NCBI RefSeq assembly: GCF_949987535.1
Contig: NW_026645848.1
Coordinates: forward strand, 124,001 to 188,000
From: Balaenoptera acutorostrata
Taxonomy: Eukaryota; Chordata; Mammalia; Artiodactyla; Balaenopteridae
Length of the DNA: 64,000 nt
Reading direction: 5' to 3'
The position numbers were made by a program, and so were the translations under genes. The notes under the pieces were generated by a model. The model saw nothing but the letters and a program-made list of their open reading frames with translations, ran no database searches and had not been told where the DNA came from. Positions 49,943-61,511 of this stretch are shown here, one piece after another (positions within the stretch are counted from its first letter, which is position 1; each line of letters begins with the position of its first letter).

Positions 49943-51207
49943 GTTCCTTAAAACACTAGTGCTTAGGAAATCTATTGGAGGCAGAAGCAGTCAAGAGTTG
50001 CTTAGGGTTAGGGTTAGGCTTAGGGTGAGGGCTAGGGTATGGCTTAGGGTACGGGTTCGGGGAGGGGTTCGGATAGGGCATAGGGTATGGTTTAGGGTTA
50101 GGGTTAGGGTTAGTGTTAGGGTTAGGGCTCGGTTTAGGTACGGGTTAGGATTAGGGAACACGTTAGGGTTAGGGTAGGGGTTAGGGTTAGGGTACGTGTT
50201 AGGGTGAGGGTAGTTATTAAACCTATCACACTCTCTAGATACCCCTTAGCACATAAAGGAATATTATTTGGGGGTCCAGCCATGGAGAAGAGTTTAGACA
50301 CGAGGAGAAGATAAGGAACACACCCATTATCAAGAAATCACATTAGGATTCTCTTTTTAACCTGTTCCTTAAAACACTAGTGCTTAGGAAATCTATAGGA
50401 GGCAGAAGCCGTCAAGGGTAGCTTAGGTTTAGGGTTAGGGTTAGGGTGAGGGTTAGGGTACGGCTTAGGGTTCGGGTTCGGGGAGGGGTTCGGGTAGGGC
50501 GTAGGGTATGGGTTAGGGTTAGGGTTAGGGCTAGGGTTAGGGTTAGGGCTCGGTTTAGGGTACGGGTTAGGATTAGGGTACGCGTTAGTGTTAGGGTAGG
50601 GGTTAGGGTTAGGGTACGCGTTAGGGTGAGGGTAGTTATTAAACCTATCCCACTCTCTAGATACCCCTTAGCACTTAAAGGAATATTATTTGGGGGTCCG
50701 GCCATGGAGAAGAGTTTAGACACGAGGAGAATATAAGGAACACACCCATTATCAAGAAATCACATTAGGATTCTCTTTTTAACCTGTTCCTTAAAACACT
50801 AGTGCTTAGGAAATCTATTGGAGGCAGAAGCAGTCAAGGGTAGCTTAGGGTTAGGGTTAGGGTTAGGGTGAGGGTTAGGGTATGGCGTAGGGTACGGGTT
50901 CGGGGAGGGGTTCGGGTAGGGCGTAGGGTATGGGTTAGGGTTAGGGTTAGGGTTAGTGTTAGGTTTAGGGCCTGGTTTAGGGTACGGGTTAGGATTAGGG
51001 TACGCGTTAGTGTTAGGGTAGGTGTTAGGGTTAGGGTACGCGATAGGGTGAGGTTAGTTATTAAATCTATCCCACTCTCTAGATACCCGTTAGCACGTAA
51101 AGGAATATTATTTGGGGGTCCAGCCATGGAGAAGAGTTTAGACAATAGGAGAAGATAAGGAACACACCCATTATCAAGAAATCACATTAGGATTCTCTTT
51201 TTAACCT
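49943..51207 (+). repeat. 1265-bp trimer, copy 2
   Basis: Monomers start at 49943 (421 bp), 50364 and 50786. Differences from copy 1 include GGTTAGGCTTAGGG, TTCGGATAGGGC, CTATAGGAGG, GGGTTCGGGTTC and TTAAATCTATC. The middle monomer has GGGCTAGGGTTAG where copy 1 has GGGTTAGTGTTAG. The last difference is shared with the monomer at 45724, so the middle monomer of copy 1 may have been converted. Confidence 0.9.
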
Positions 51208-51629
51208 GTTCCTTAAAACACTAGTGCTTAGGAAATCTATTGGAGGCAGAAGCAGTCAAGGGTAGCTTAGGGTTAGGGTTAGGGTTAGGGTGAGGGTTAG
51301 GGTGTGGCTTAGGGTACGGGTTCGGGGAGGGGTTCGGGTAGTGCGTAGGGTATGGGTTAGGATTAGCGTTAGGGTTAGTGTTAGGGTTAGGGCTCGGTTT
51401 AGGGTACGGGTTAGGATTAGGGTACGGGTTAGGGTTAGGGTAGGTGTTAGGGTTAGGGTACGCGTTAGGGTGGGTGTAGTTATTAAACCTATCACACTCT
51501 CTAGATACCCCTTAGCACGTAAAGGAATATTATTTGGGGGTCCAGCCATGGAGAAGAGTTTAGACACGAGGAGAAGATAAGGAACACACCCATTATCAAG
51601 AAATCACATTAGGATTCTGTTTTTAACCA
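51208..51629 (+). repeat. Monomer 123, partner of 46568
   Basis: A 422-bp monomer with GGGTAGTGCG, GATTAGCG, GTACGGGTTAGGG and a variant end ATTCTGTTTTTAACCAG. It has one private change (GGGTGTGGC for GGGTATGGC). The variant end recurs at the end of the 55925 monomer, which places the left edge of the 4717-bp duplication just before 51630. Confidence 0.82.
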
Positions 51630-54600
51630 GTTCCTTAAAACACTAGTGCTTAGGAAATCTATTGGAGGCAGAAGCCGTCAAGGGTAGCTTAGGGTTAGGG
51701 TTAGGGTTAGGGTGAGGGTTAGGGTACGGCTTACGATAAGGGTTCGGGGAGGGGTTCGGGTAGGGCGTAGGTTATGGGTTAGGGTTAGGGTTAGGGTTAG
51801 TGTTAGGATTAGGGCTCGGTTTAGGGAACGGGTTAGTATTAGGGTACGCGTTAGGGTTAGGGTAGGGGTTAGGGTTAGGGTACGCGAAAGGGTGAGGGTA
51901 GTTATTAAACCTATCACACTCTCTAGATACCCCTTAGCACATAAAGGAATATTATTTGGGGGTCCATCCATGGAGAAGAGTTTAGACACGAGGAGAAGAT
52001 AAGGAACACACCCATTATCAAGAAATCACATTAGGATTCTCTTTTTAACATGTTCCTTAAAACACTAGTGCTTAGGAAATCTATTGGAGGCAGAAGCCGT
52101 CAAGGGTAGCTTAGGGTTAGGGTTAGGGTTAGGGTGAGGGTTAGGGTATGGCTTAGGGCACGGGTTCGGGGAGGGGTTCGGGTAGGGCGTAGGGTATGGG
52201 TTAGGGTTATGGTTAGGGTTAGTGTTAGGGTTAGGGCTCGGTTTAGGGTACGGGTTAGGATTTGGGTACGCGTTAGTGTTAGGGTAGGTGTTAGGGTTAG
52301 GGTACGCGATAGGGTGAGGTTAGTTATTAAACCTATCCCACTCTCTAGATACCCCTTAGCACGTAAAGGAATATTATTTGGGGGTCCAGCCATGGAGAAG
52401 AGTTTAGACACTAGGAGAAGATAAGGAACACACCCATTATCAAGAAATCACATTAGGATTCTCTTTTTAACCTGTTCCTTAAAACACTAGTGCTTAGGAA
52501 ATCTATTGGAGGCAGAAGCAGTCAAGGGTAGCTTAGGGTTAGGGTTAGGGTTAGGGTGAGGGTTAGGGTACGGCTTAGGGCACTGGTTCGGGGAGGTGTT
52601 CGGGTAGGGCGTAGGGTATGGGTTAGGGTTAGGGTTAGGGTTAGTGTTAGGGTTAGGGCTCGGTTTAGGGTACGGGTTAGGATTAGGGTACGTGTTAGGG
52701 TTAGTGTACGCGTTAGGGTGAGGGTTAGGGTTAGGGTTAGGGTTAGTGTTAGGGTTAGGGCTCGGTTTAGGGTATGGGTTAGGATTAGGGTACTCGTTAG
52801 GGTTAGGTTAGCGGTTAGGGTTAGGTTACGCGTTAGGGTGAGGGTAGTTATTAAACCTATCCCACTCTCTAGATACCCCTTAGCACGTAAAGGAATATTA
52901 TTTGGGGGTCCAGCCATGGAGAAGAGTTTAGACACTAGGAGAAGATAAGGAACACACACATTATCACGAAATCACATTAGGATTCTCTTTTTAACCTGTT
53001 CCTTAAAACACTAGTGCTTAGGAAATCTATTGGAGGCAGAAGCAGTCAAGGGTAGCTTAGGGTTAGGGTTAGGGTTAGGGTGAGGGTTAGGGTACGGCTT
53101 AGGGTACGGGTTCGGGAAGGGGTTCGGGTACGGCGTAGGGTATGGGTTAGGGTTAGGGTTATTGTTAGTGTTAGGGTTAGGTCTCGGTTTATGGTATGGG
53201 TTAGGATTAGGGTATGCGTTAGGGTTAGGGTAGGGGTTAGGGTTAGGGTACGCGTTACGGTGAGGGTAGTTATTAAACCTATCCCACTCTCTAGATACCC
53301 CTTAGGACGTAAAAGAATATTATTTGGGGGTCCAGCCATGGAGAAGAGTTTAGACACCAGGATAAGATAAGGAACACACCCATTATCAAGAAGTCACATT
53401 AGGATTCTCTTTTGAACCTGTTTTTTAAAACACTACTGTTTAGGAAATCTATTGCAGGCAGAAGCAGTCAAGGGTAGCTTAGCATTAGGGTTAGGGTTAT
53501 GGTACGGCTTAGGGTACGGGTTAGGTGAGGGGTTCGGGTAGGGCGTAGGGTATGGGTTAGGGTTAGGGTTAGGGTTAGTGTTAGGGTTAGGTCTCGGTTT
53601 AGGGTACGGTTTAGGATTAGTGTATGCGTTAGTGTTACGGTAGGGGTTAGGGTTAGGGTACGCATTAGGGTTAGGGTAGTTATTAAACCTATCCCACTCT
53701 GTAGATACCCCTTAGCACGTAAAGGAATATTATTGGGGGTCCAGCCATGGAGAAGAGTTTAGACACTAGGAGAAGATAAGGAACACACCCATTATCACGA
53801 AATCACATTAGGATTCTCTTTTTAACCTGTTTCTTAAAACACTAGTGCTTAGGAAATCTATTGGAGGCAGAAGCAGTCAAGGGTAGCTTAGGGTTAGTGT
53901 TAGGGTTAGGGTGAGGGTTAGGGTATGGCTTAGGGTACGGGTTCAGGGAGGGGTTCGGGTAGGGCGTAGGGTATGGGTTAGGGTTAGGGTTAGGGTTAGT
54001 GTTAGGGTTAGGGCTCGGTTTAGGGTACGGGTTAGGATTAGGGTACGCGTTAGGGTTAGGGTAGGGGTTAGGGTTAGGGTACGCGATAGGGTGAGGGTAG
54101 TTATTAAACCTATCACACTCTCTAGATACCCCTTAGCACATAAAGGAATATTATTTGGGGGTCCATCCATGGAGAAGAGTTTAGACACGAGGAGAAGATA
54201 AGGAACACACCCATTATCAAGAAATCACATTAGGATTCTCTTTTTAACCAGTTCCTTAAAACACTAGTGCTTAGGAAATCTATTGGAGGCAGAAGCCGTC
54301 AAGGGTAGCTTAGGGTTAGGGTTAGGGTTAGGGTGAGGGTTAGGGTACGGCTTAGGGCACGGATTCGGTGAGGGGTTCGGGTAGGGCGTAGGGTATGGGT
54401 TAGGGTTAGGGTTAGGGTTAGTGTTAGGGTTAGGGCTCGGTTTAGGGTACGGGTTAGGATTAGGGTACGTGTTAGGGTTAGTGTACGCGTTAGGGTGAGG
54501 GTAGTTATTAAACCTATTCCACTCTCTAGATACCCCTTAGCACGTACAGGAATATTATTGGGGGTCCAGCCATGGAGAAGAGTTTAGACACTAGGAGAAG

Positions 54601-56346
54601 ATAAGGAACACACCCATTATCACGAAATCACATTAGGATTCTCTTTTTAACCTGTTCCTTAAAACACTAGTGCTTAGGAAATCTATTGGAGGCAGAAGCA
54701 GTCAAGGGTAGCTTAGGGTTAGTGTTAGGGTTAGGGTGAGGGTTAAGGTATGGCTTAGGGTACGGGTTCAGGGAGGGGTTCGGGTAGGGCGTAGGGTATG
54801 GGTTAGGGTTAGGGTTAGGGTTAGTGTTAGGGTTAGGGCTCGGTTTAGGGTACGGGTTAGGATTAGGGTACGCGTTAGGGTTAGGGTAGGGGTTAGGGTT
54901 AGGGTACGCGTTAGGGTGGGGGTAGTTATTAAACCTATCAAACTCTCTAGATACCCCTTAGCACGTAAAAGAATATTATTTGGGGGTCCAGCCTTGGAGA
55001 AGAGTTTAGACACGAGGAGAATATAAGGAACACACCCATTATCAAGAAATCACATTAGGATTCTCTTTTTAACCTGTTACTTAAAACACTAGTGCTTAGG
55101 AAATCTATTGGAGGCAGAAGCAGTCAAGGGTAGCTTAGGGTTAGGGTTAGGGTTAGGGTTAGGGTGAGGGTTAGGGTATGGCTTAGGGTACGGGTTCGGG
55201 GAGGGGTTCGGGTAGGGCGTAGGGTATGGGTTAGGGTTATGGTTAGGGTTAGTGTTAGGGTTAGGGCTCGGTTTAGGGTACGGGTTAGGATTAGGGTACG
55301 CGTTAGTGTTAGGGTAGGTGTTAGGGTTAGGGTACGTGATAGGGTGAGGTTAGTTATTAAACCTATCCCACTCTCTAGATACCCCTTAGCACGTAAAGGA
55401 ATATTATTTGGGGGTCCAGCCATGGAGAAGAGTTTAGACACTAGGAGAAGATAAGGAACACACCCATTATCAAGAAATCACATTAGGATTCTCTTTTTAA
55501 CCTGTTCCTTAAAACACTAGTGCTTAGGAAATCTATTGGAGACAGAAGCAGTCAAGGGTAGCTTAGGGTTAGGGTTAGGGTTAGGGTGAGGGTTAGGGTA
55601 CGGCTTAGGGTACGGGTTCGGGGAGGGGTTCGGGTAGGGCGTAGGGTATGGGTTAGGGTTAGGGTTCGGCTAGGGTTAGGGTTAGGGCTCGGTTTAGGGT
55701 ACGGGTTAGGATTAGGGTACGCGTTAGTGTTAGGGTAGGTGTTAGGGTTAGGGTACGTGATAGGGTGAGGTTAGTTATTAAACCTATCCGACTCTCTAGA
55801 TACCCCTTAGCACGTAAAGGAATATTATTTGGGGGTCCAGCCATGGAGAAGAGTTTAGACACTAGGAGAAGATAAGGAACACACCCATTATCAAGAAATC
55901 ACATTAGGATTCTCTTTTTAACCTGTTCCTTAAAACACTAGTGCTTAGGAAATCTATTGGAGGCAGAAGCAGTCAAGGGTAGCTTAGGGTTAGGGTTAGG
56001 GTTAGGGTGAGGGTTAGGGTATGGCTTAGGGTACGGGTTCGGGGAGGGGTTCGGGTAGGGCCTAGGGTATGGGTTAGGGTTAGGGTTAGGGTTAGTGTTA
56101 GGGTTAGGGCTCGGTTTAGGGTACGGGTTAGGATTAGGGTACGCGTTAGGGTTAGGGTAGGGGTTAGGGTTAGGGTACGCGTTAGGGTGGGGGTAGTTAT
56201 TAAACCTATCACACTCTCTAGATACCCCTTAGCACGTAAAGGAATATTATTTGGGGGTCCAGCCATGGAGAAGAGTTTAGACACGAGGAGAAGATAAGGA
56301 ACACACCCATTATCAAGAAATCACATTAGGATTCTGTTTTTAACCA
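51630..56346 (+). repeat. 4717-bp higher-order unit, complete copy
   Basis: This unit has eleven monomers starting at 51630, 52052, 52474, 52998, 53420, 53829, 54251, 54654, 55076, 55504 and 55925 (422, 422, 524, 422, 409, 422, 403, 422, 428, 421 and 422 bp). From 52474 to the end it is also the second copy of 39308-43180 at an offset of 13166 bp. A further, truncated copy begins at 56347. Copy-specific changes against 39308 include GTTTCTTAAAA (53829), CGGATTCGGTG (54361) and GGGTAGTTATT where the older copy has GGGTTGTTATT (about 41335). Confidence 0.88.
52474..52997 (+). repeat. 524-bp fusion monomer, copy 4
   Basis: Same junction as the other fusion copies; closest to 57191 and to 39308 (GTACGTGTTAGGG here, GTACGTTTTAGGG at 39308). 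It carries CACACACATTATCACG at its right end. Confidence 0.88.
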
Positions 56347-58136
56347 GTTCCTTAAAACACTAGTGCTTAGGAAATCTATTGGAGGCAGAAGCCGTCAAGG
56401 GTAGCTTAGGGTTAGGGTTAGGGTTAGGGTGAGGGTTAGGGTACGGCTTACGATAAGGGTTCGGGGAGGGGTTCGGGTAGGGCGTAGGTTATGGGTTAGG
56501 GTTAGGGTTAGGGTTAGTGTTAGGATTAGGGCTCGGTTTAGGGTACGGGTTAGTATTAGGGTACGCGTTAGGGTTAGGGTAGGGGTTAGGGTTAGGGTAC
56601 GCGATAGGGTGAGGGTAGTTATTAAACCTATCACACTCTCTAGATACCCCTTAGCACATAAAGGAATATTATTTGGGGGTCCATCCATGGAGAAGAGTTT
56701 AGACACGAGGAGAAGATAAGGAACACACCCATTATCAAGAAATCACATTAGGATTCTCTTTTTAACATGTTCCTTAAAACACTAGTGCTTAGGAAATCTA
56801 TTGGAGGCAGAAGCCGTCAAGGGTAGCTTAGGGTTAGGGTTAGAGTTAGGGTGAGGGTTAGGGTATGGCTTAGGGCACGGGTTCGGGGAGGGGTTCGGGT
56901 AGGGCGTAGGGTATGGGTTAGGGTTATGGTTAGGGTTAGTGTTAGGGTTAGGGCTCGGTTTAGGGTACGGGTTAGGATTTGGGTACGCGTTAGTGTTAGG
57001 GTAGGTGTTAGGGTTAGGGTACGCGATAGGGTGAGGTTAGTTATTAAACCTATCCCACTCTCTAGATACCCCTTAGCACGTAAAGGAATATTATTTGGGG
57101 GTCCAGCCATGGAGAAGAGTTTAGACACTAGGAGAAGATAAGGAACACACCCATTATCAAGAAATCACATTAGGATTCTCTTTTTAACCTGTTCCTTAAA
57201 ACACTAGTGCTTAGGAAATCTATTGGAGGCAGAAGCAGTCAAGGGTAGCTTAGGGTTAGGGTTAGGGTTAGGGTGAGGGTTAGGGTACGGCTTAGGGCAC
57301 TGGTTCGGGGAGGTGTTCGGGTAGGGCGTAGGGTATGGGTTAGGGTTAGGGTTAGGGTTAGTGTTAGGGTTAGGGCTCGGTTTAGGGTACGGGTTAGGAT
57401 TAGGGTACGTGTTAGGGTTAGTGTACGCGTTAGGGTGAGGGTTAGGGTTAGGGTTAGGGTTAGTGTTAGGGTTAGGGCTCGGTTTAGGGTATGGGTTAGG
57501 ATTAGGGTACTCGTTAGGGTTAGGTTAGCGGTTAGGGTTAGGTTACGCGTTAGGGTGAGGGTAGTTATTAAACCTATCCCACTCTCTAGATACCCCTTAG
57601 CACGTAAAGGAATATTATTTGGGGGTCCAGCCATGGAGAAGAGTTTAGACACTAGGAGAAGATAAGGAACACACACATTATCACGAAATCACATTAGGAT
57701 TCTCTTTTTAACCTGTTCCTTAAAACACTAGTGCTTAGGAAATCTATTGGAGGCAGAAGCAGTCAAGGGTAGCTTAGGGTTAGGGTTAGGGTTAGGGTGA
57801 GGGTTAGGGTACGGCTTAGGGTACGGGTTCGGGAAGGGGTTCGGGTACGGCGTAGGGTATGGGTTAGGGTTAGGGTTATTGTTAGTGTTAGGGTTAGGTC
57901 TCGGTTTATGGTATGGGTTAGGATTAGGGTATGCGTTAGGGTTAGGGTAGGGGTTAGGGTTAGGGTACGCGTTACGGTGAGGGTAGTTATTAAACCTATC
58001 CCACTCTCTAGATACCCCTTAGGACGTAAAAGAATATTATTTGGGGGTCCAGCCATGGAGAAGAGTTTAGACACCAGGATAAGATAAGGAACACACCCAT
58101 TATCAAGAAGTCACATTAGGATTCTCTTTTGAACCT
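56347..58136 (+). repeat. 4717-bp unit, truncated second copy
   Basis: Four monomers starting at 56347, 56769, 57191 and 57715 (422, 422, 524 and 422 bp) repeat 51630-53419. Homology continues into the next monomer and stops at about 58340-58360. Small differences include GGGTACGGGTTAG for GGGAACGGGTTAG, CGCGATAGG for CGCGAAAGG, and GGGTTAGAGTTAGGG near 56838. Confidence 0.88.
57191..57714 (+). repeat. 524-bp fusion monomer, copy 5
   Basis: This is the last fusion monomer in the window, 4717 bp after copy 4 and with the same junction. It is followed by the divergent GGGTTATTG monomer, as in all other copies. Confidence 0.88.
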
Positions 58137-58546
58137 GTTTTTTAAAACACTACTGTTTAGGAAATCTATTGCAGGCAGAAGCAGTCAAGGGTAGCTTAGC
58201 ATTAGGGTTAGGGTTATGGTACGGCTTAGGGTACGGGTTAGGTGAGGGGTTCGGGTAGGGCGTAGGGTATGGGTTAGGGTTAGGGTTAGGGTTAGTGTTA
58301 GGGTTAGGTCTCGGTTTAGGGTACGGTTTAGGATTAGTGTATGCGTTAGTGTTAGGGTAGGTGTTAGGGTTAGGGTACGTGATAGGGTGAGGTTAGTTAT
58401 TAAACCTATCCCACTCTCTAGATACCCGTTAGCACGTAAAGGAATATTATTTGGGGGTCCAGCCATGGAGAAGAGTTTAGACAATAGGAGAAGATAAGGA
58501 ACACACCCATTATCAAGAAATCACATTAGGATTCTCTTTTTAACCT
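58137..58546 (+). repeat. Chimeric monomer at a HOR breakpoint
   Basis: The left part is the divergent 409-bp type (GTTTTTTAAAACACTACTG, TTAGCATTAGGG, GGGTTATGGTACGG, GGTCTCGG, TTAGTGTATGCG). The right part switches to another type (GTAGGTGTTAGGG, GTACGTGATAGGGTGAGG, ATACCCGTTAGC, ATTATTTGGGGG, GACAATAGG), as at 44024. The switch lies between about 58340 and 58360, where the pure type at 53420 has GTTACGGTAGGGG. The length of 410 bp (409 plus the restored T) fits an in-register cross-over. It separates the truncated 4717-bp unit from the 41910-like block. Confidence 0.88.
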
Positions 58547-59823
58547 GTTCCTTAAAACACTAGTGCTTAGGAAATCTATTGGAGGCAGAAGCAGTCAAGG
58601 GTAGCTTAGGGTTAGGGTTAGGGTTAGGGTTAGGGTTAGGGTGAGGGTTAGGGTATGGCTTAGGGTACGGGTTCGGGGAGGGGTTCGGGTAGGGCGTAGG
58701 GTATGGGTTAGGGTTATGGTTAGGGTTAGTGTTAGGGTTAGGGCTCGGTTTAGGGTACGGGTTAGGATTAGGGTACGCGTTAGTGTTAGGGTAGGTGTTA
58801 GGGTTAGGGTACGTGATAGGGTGAGGTTAGTTATTAAACCTATCCCACTCTCTAGATACCCCTTAGCACGTAAAGGAATATTATTTGGGGGTCCAGCCAT
58901 GGAGAAGAGTTTAGACACTAGGAGAAGATAAGGAACACACCCATTATCAAGAAATCACATTAGGATTCTCTTTTTAACCTGTTCCTTAAAACACTAGTGC
59001 TTAGGAAATCTATTGGAGACAGAAGCAGTCAAGGGTAGCTTAGGGTTAGGGTTAGGGTTAGGGTGAGGGTTAGGGTACGGCTTAGGGTACGGGTTCGGGG
59101 AGGGGTTCGGGTAGGGCGTAGGGTATGGGTTAGGGTTAGGGTTCGGCTAGGGTTAGGGTTAGGGCTCGGTTTAGGGTACGGGTTAGGATTAGGGTACGCG
59201 TTAGTGTTAGGGTAGGTGTTAGGGTTAGGGTACGTGATAGGGTGAGGTTAGTTATTAAACCTATCCGACTCTCTAGATACCCCTTAGCACGTAAAGGAAT
59301 ATTATTTGGGGGTCCAGCCATGGAGAAGAGTTTAGACACTAGGAGAAGATAAGGAACACACCCATTATCAAGAAATCACATTAGGATTCTCTTTTTAACC
59401 TGTTCCTTAAAACACTAGTGCTTAGGAAATCTATTGGAGGCAGAAGCAGTCAAGGGTAGCTTAGGGTTAGGGTTAGGGTTAGGGTGAGGGTTAGGGTATG
59501 GCTTAGGGTACGGGTTCGGGGAGGGGTTCGGGTAGGGCCTAGGGTATGGGTTAGGGTTAGGGTTAGGGTTAGTGTTAGGGTTAGGGCTCGGTTTAGGGTA
59601 CGGGTTAGGATTAGGGTACGCGTTAGGGTTAGGGTAGGGGTTAGGGTTAGGGTACGCGTTAGGGTGGGGGTAGTTATTAAACCTATCACACTCTCTAGAT
59701 ACCCCTTAGCACGTAAAGGAATATTATTTGGGGGTCCAGCCATGGAGAAGAGTTTAGACACGAGGAGAAGATAAGGAACACACCCATTATCAAGAAATCA
59801 CATTAGGATTCTCTTTTTAACCT

Positions 59824-60667
59824 GTTCCTTAAAACACTAGTGCTTAGGAAATCTATTGGAGGCAGAAGCAGTCAAGGGTAGCTTAGGGTTAGGGTTAGGG
59901 TTAGGGTGAGGGTTAGGGTATGGCTTAGGGTACGGGTTCGGGGAGGGGTTCGGGTAGGGCGTAGGGTATGGGTTAGGGTTAGGGTTAGGGTTAGTGTTAG
60001 GTTTAGGGCTCGGTTTAGGGTACGGGTTAGGATTAGGGTACGCGTTAGTGTTAGGGTAGGTGTTAGGGTTAGGGTATGCGATAGGGTGAGGTTAGTTATT
60101 AAACCTATCCCACTCTCTAGATACCCGTTAGCACGTAAAGGAATATTATTTGGGGGTCCAGCCATGGAGAAGAGTTTAGACAATAGGAGAAGATAAGGAA
60201 CACACCCATTATCAAGAAATCACATTAGGATTCTCTTTTTAACCTGTTCCTTAAAACACTAGTGCTTAGGAAATCTATTGGAGGCAGAAGCAGTCAAGGG
60301 TAGCTTAGGGTTAGGGTTAGGGTTAGGGTGAGGGTTAGGGTATGGCTTAGGGTACGGGTTCGGGGAGGGGTTCGGGTAGTGCGTAGGGTATGGGTTAGGA
60401 TTAGCGTTAGGGTTAGTGTTAGGGTTAGGGCTCGGTTTAGGGTACGGGTTAGGATTAGGGTACGTGTTAGGGTTAGGGTAGGGGTTAGGGTTAGGGTACG
60501 CGTTAGGGTGGGTGTAGTTATTAAACCTATCACACTCTCTAGATACCCCTTAGCACGTAAAGGAATATTATTTGGGGGTCCAGCCATGGAGAAGAGTTTA
60601 GACACGAGGAGAAGATAAGGAACACACCCATTATCAAGAAATCACATTAGGATTCTCTTTTTAACCT
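59824..60667 (+). repeat. 844-bp dimer, copy 1
   Basis: Two 422-bp monomers (59824, 60246). The first carries GTTAGGTTTAGGGC, GGGTATGCGATAGG, ATACCCGTTAGC and GACAATAGG. The second carries GGGTAGTGCG and GATTAGCGTTAGGG. The pair occurs once at 43181-44023 (one base shorter) but twice here. Confidence 0.9.
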
Positions 60668-61511
60668 GTTCCTTAAAACACTAGTGCTTAGGAAATCTAT
60701 TGGAGGCAGAAGCAGTCAAGGGTAGCTTAGGGTTAGGGTTAGGGTTAGGGTGAGGGTTAGGGTATGGCTTAGGGTACGGGTTCGGGGAGGGGTTCGGGTA
60801 GGGCGTAGGGTATGGGTTAGGGTTAGGGTTAGGGTTAGTGTTAGGTTTAGGGCTCGGTTTAGGGTACGGGTTAGGATTAGGGTACGCGTTAGTGTTAGGG
60901 TAGGTGTTAGGGTTAGGGTATGCGATAGGGTGAGGTTAGTTATTAAACCTATCCCACTCTCTAGATACCCGTTAGCACGTAAAGGAATATTATTTGGGGG
61001 TCCAGCCATGGAGAAGAGTTTAGACAATAGGAGAAGATAAGGAACACACCCATTATCAAGAAATCACATTAGGATTCTCTTTTTAACCTGTTCCTTAAAA
61101 CACTAGTGCTTAGGAAATCTATTGGAGGCAGAAGCAGTCAAGGGTAGCTTAGGGTTAGGGTTAGGGTTAGGGTGAGGGTTAGGGTATGGCTTAGGGTACG
61201 GGTTCGGGGAGGGGTTCGGGTAGTGCGTAGGGTATGGGTTAGGATTAGCGTTAGGGTTAGTGTTAGGGTTAGGGCTCGGTTTAGGGTACGGGTTAGGATT
61301 AGGGTACGTGTTAGGGTTAGGGTAGGGGTTAGGGTTAGGGTACGCGTTAGGGTGGGTGTAGTTATTAAACCTATCACACTCTCTAGATACCCCTTAGCAC
61401 GTAAAGGAATATTATTTGGGGGTCCAGCCATGGAGAAGAGTTTAGACACGAGGAGAAGATAAGGAACACACCCATTATCAAGAAATCACATTAGGATTCT
61501 GTTTTTAACCA
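60668..61511 (+). repeat. 844-bp dimer, copy 2
   Basis: A direct repeat of 59824-60667. I saw no difference in the telomere-like halves. The last bases differ: ATTCTGTTTTTAACCAG here against ATTCTCTTTTTAACCTG in copy 1. The ending of this second copy is the one found at 44007-44023, so the extra unit was probably added on the left. Confidence 0.9.
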
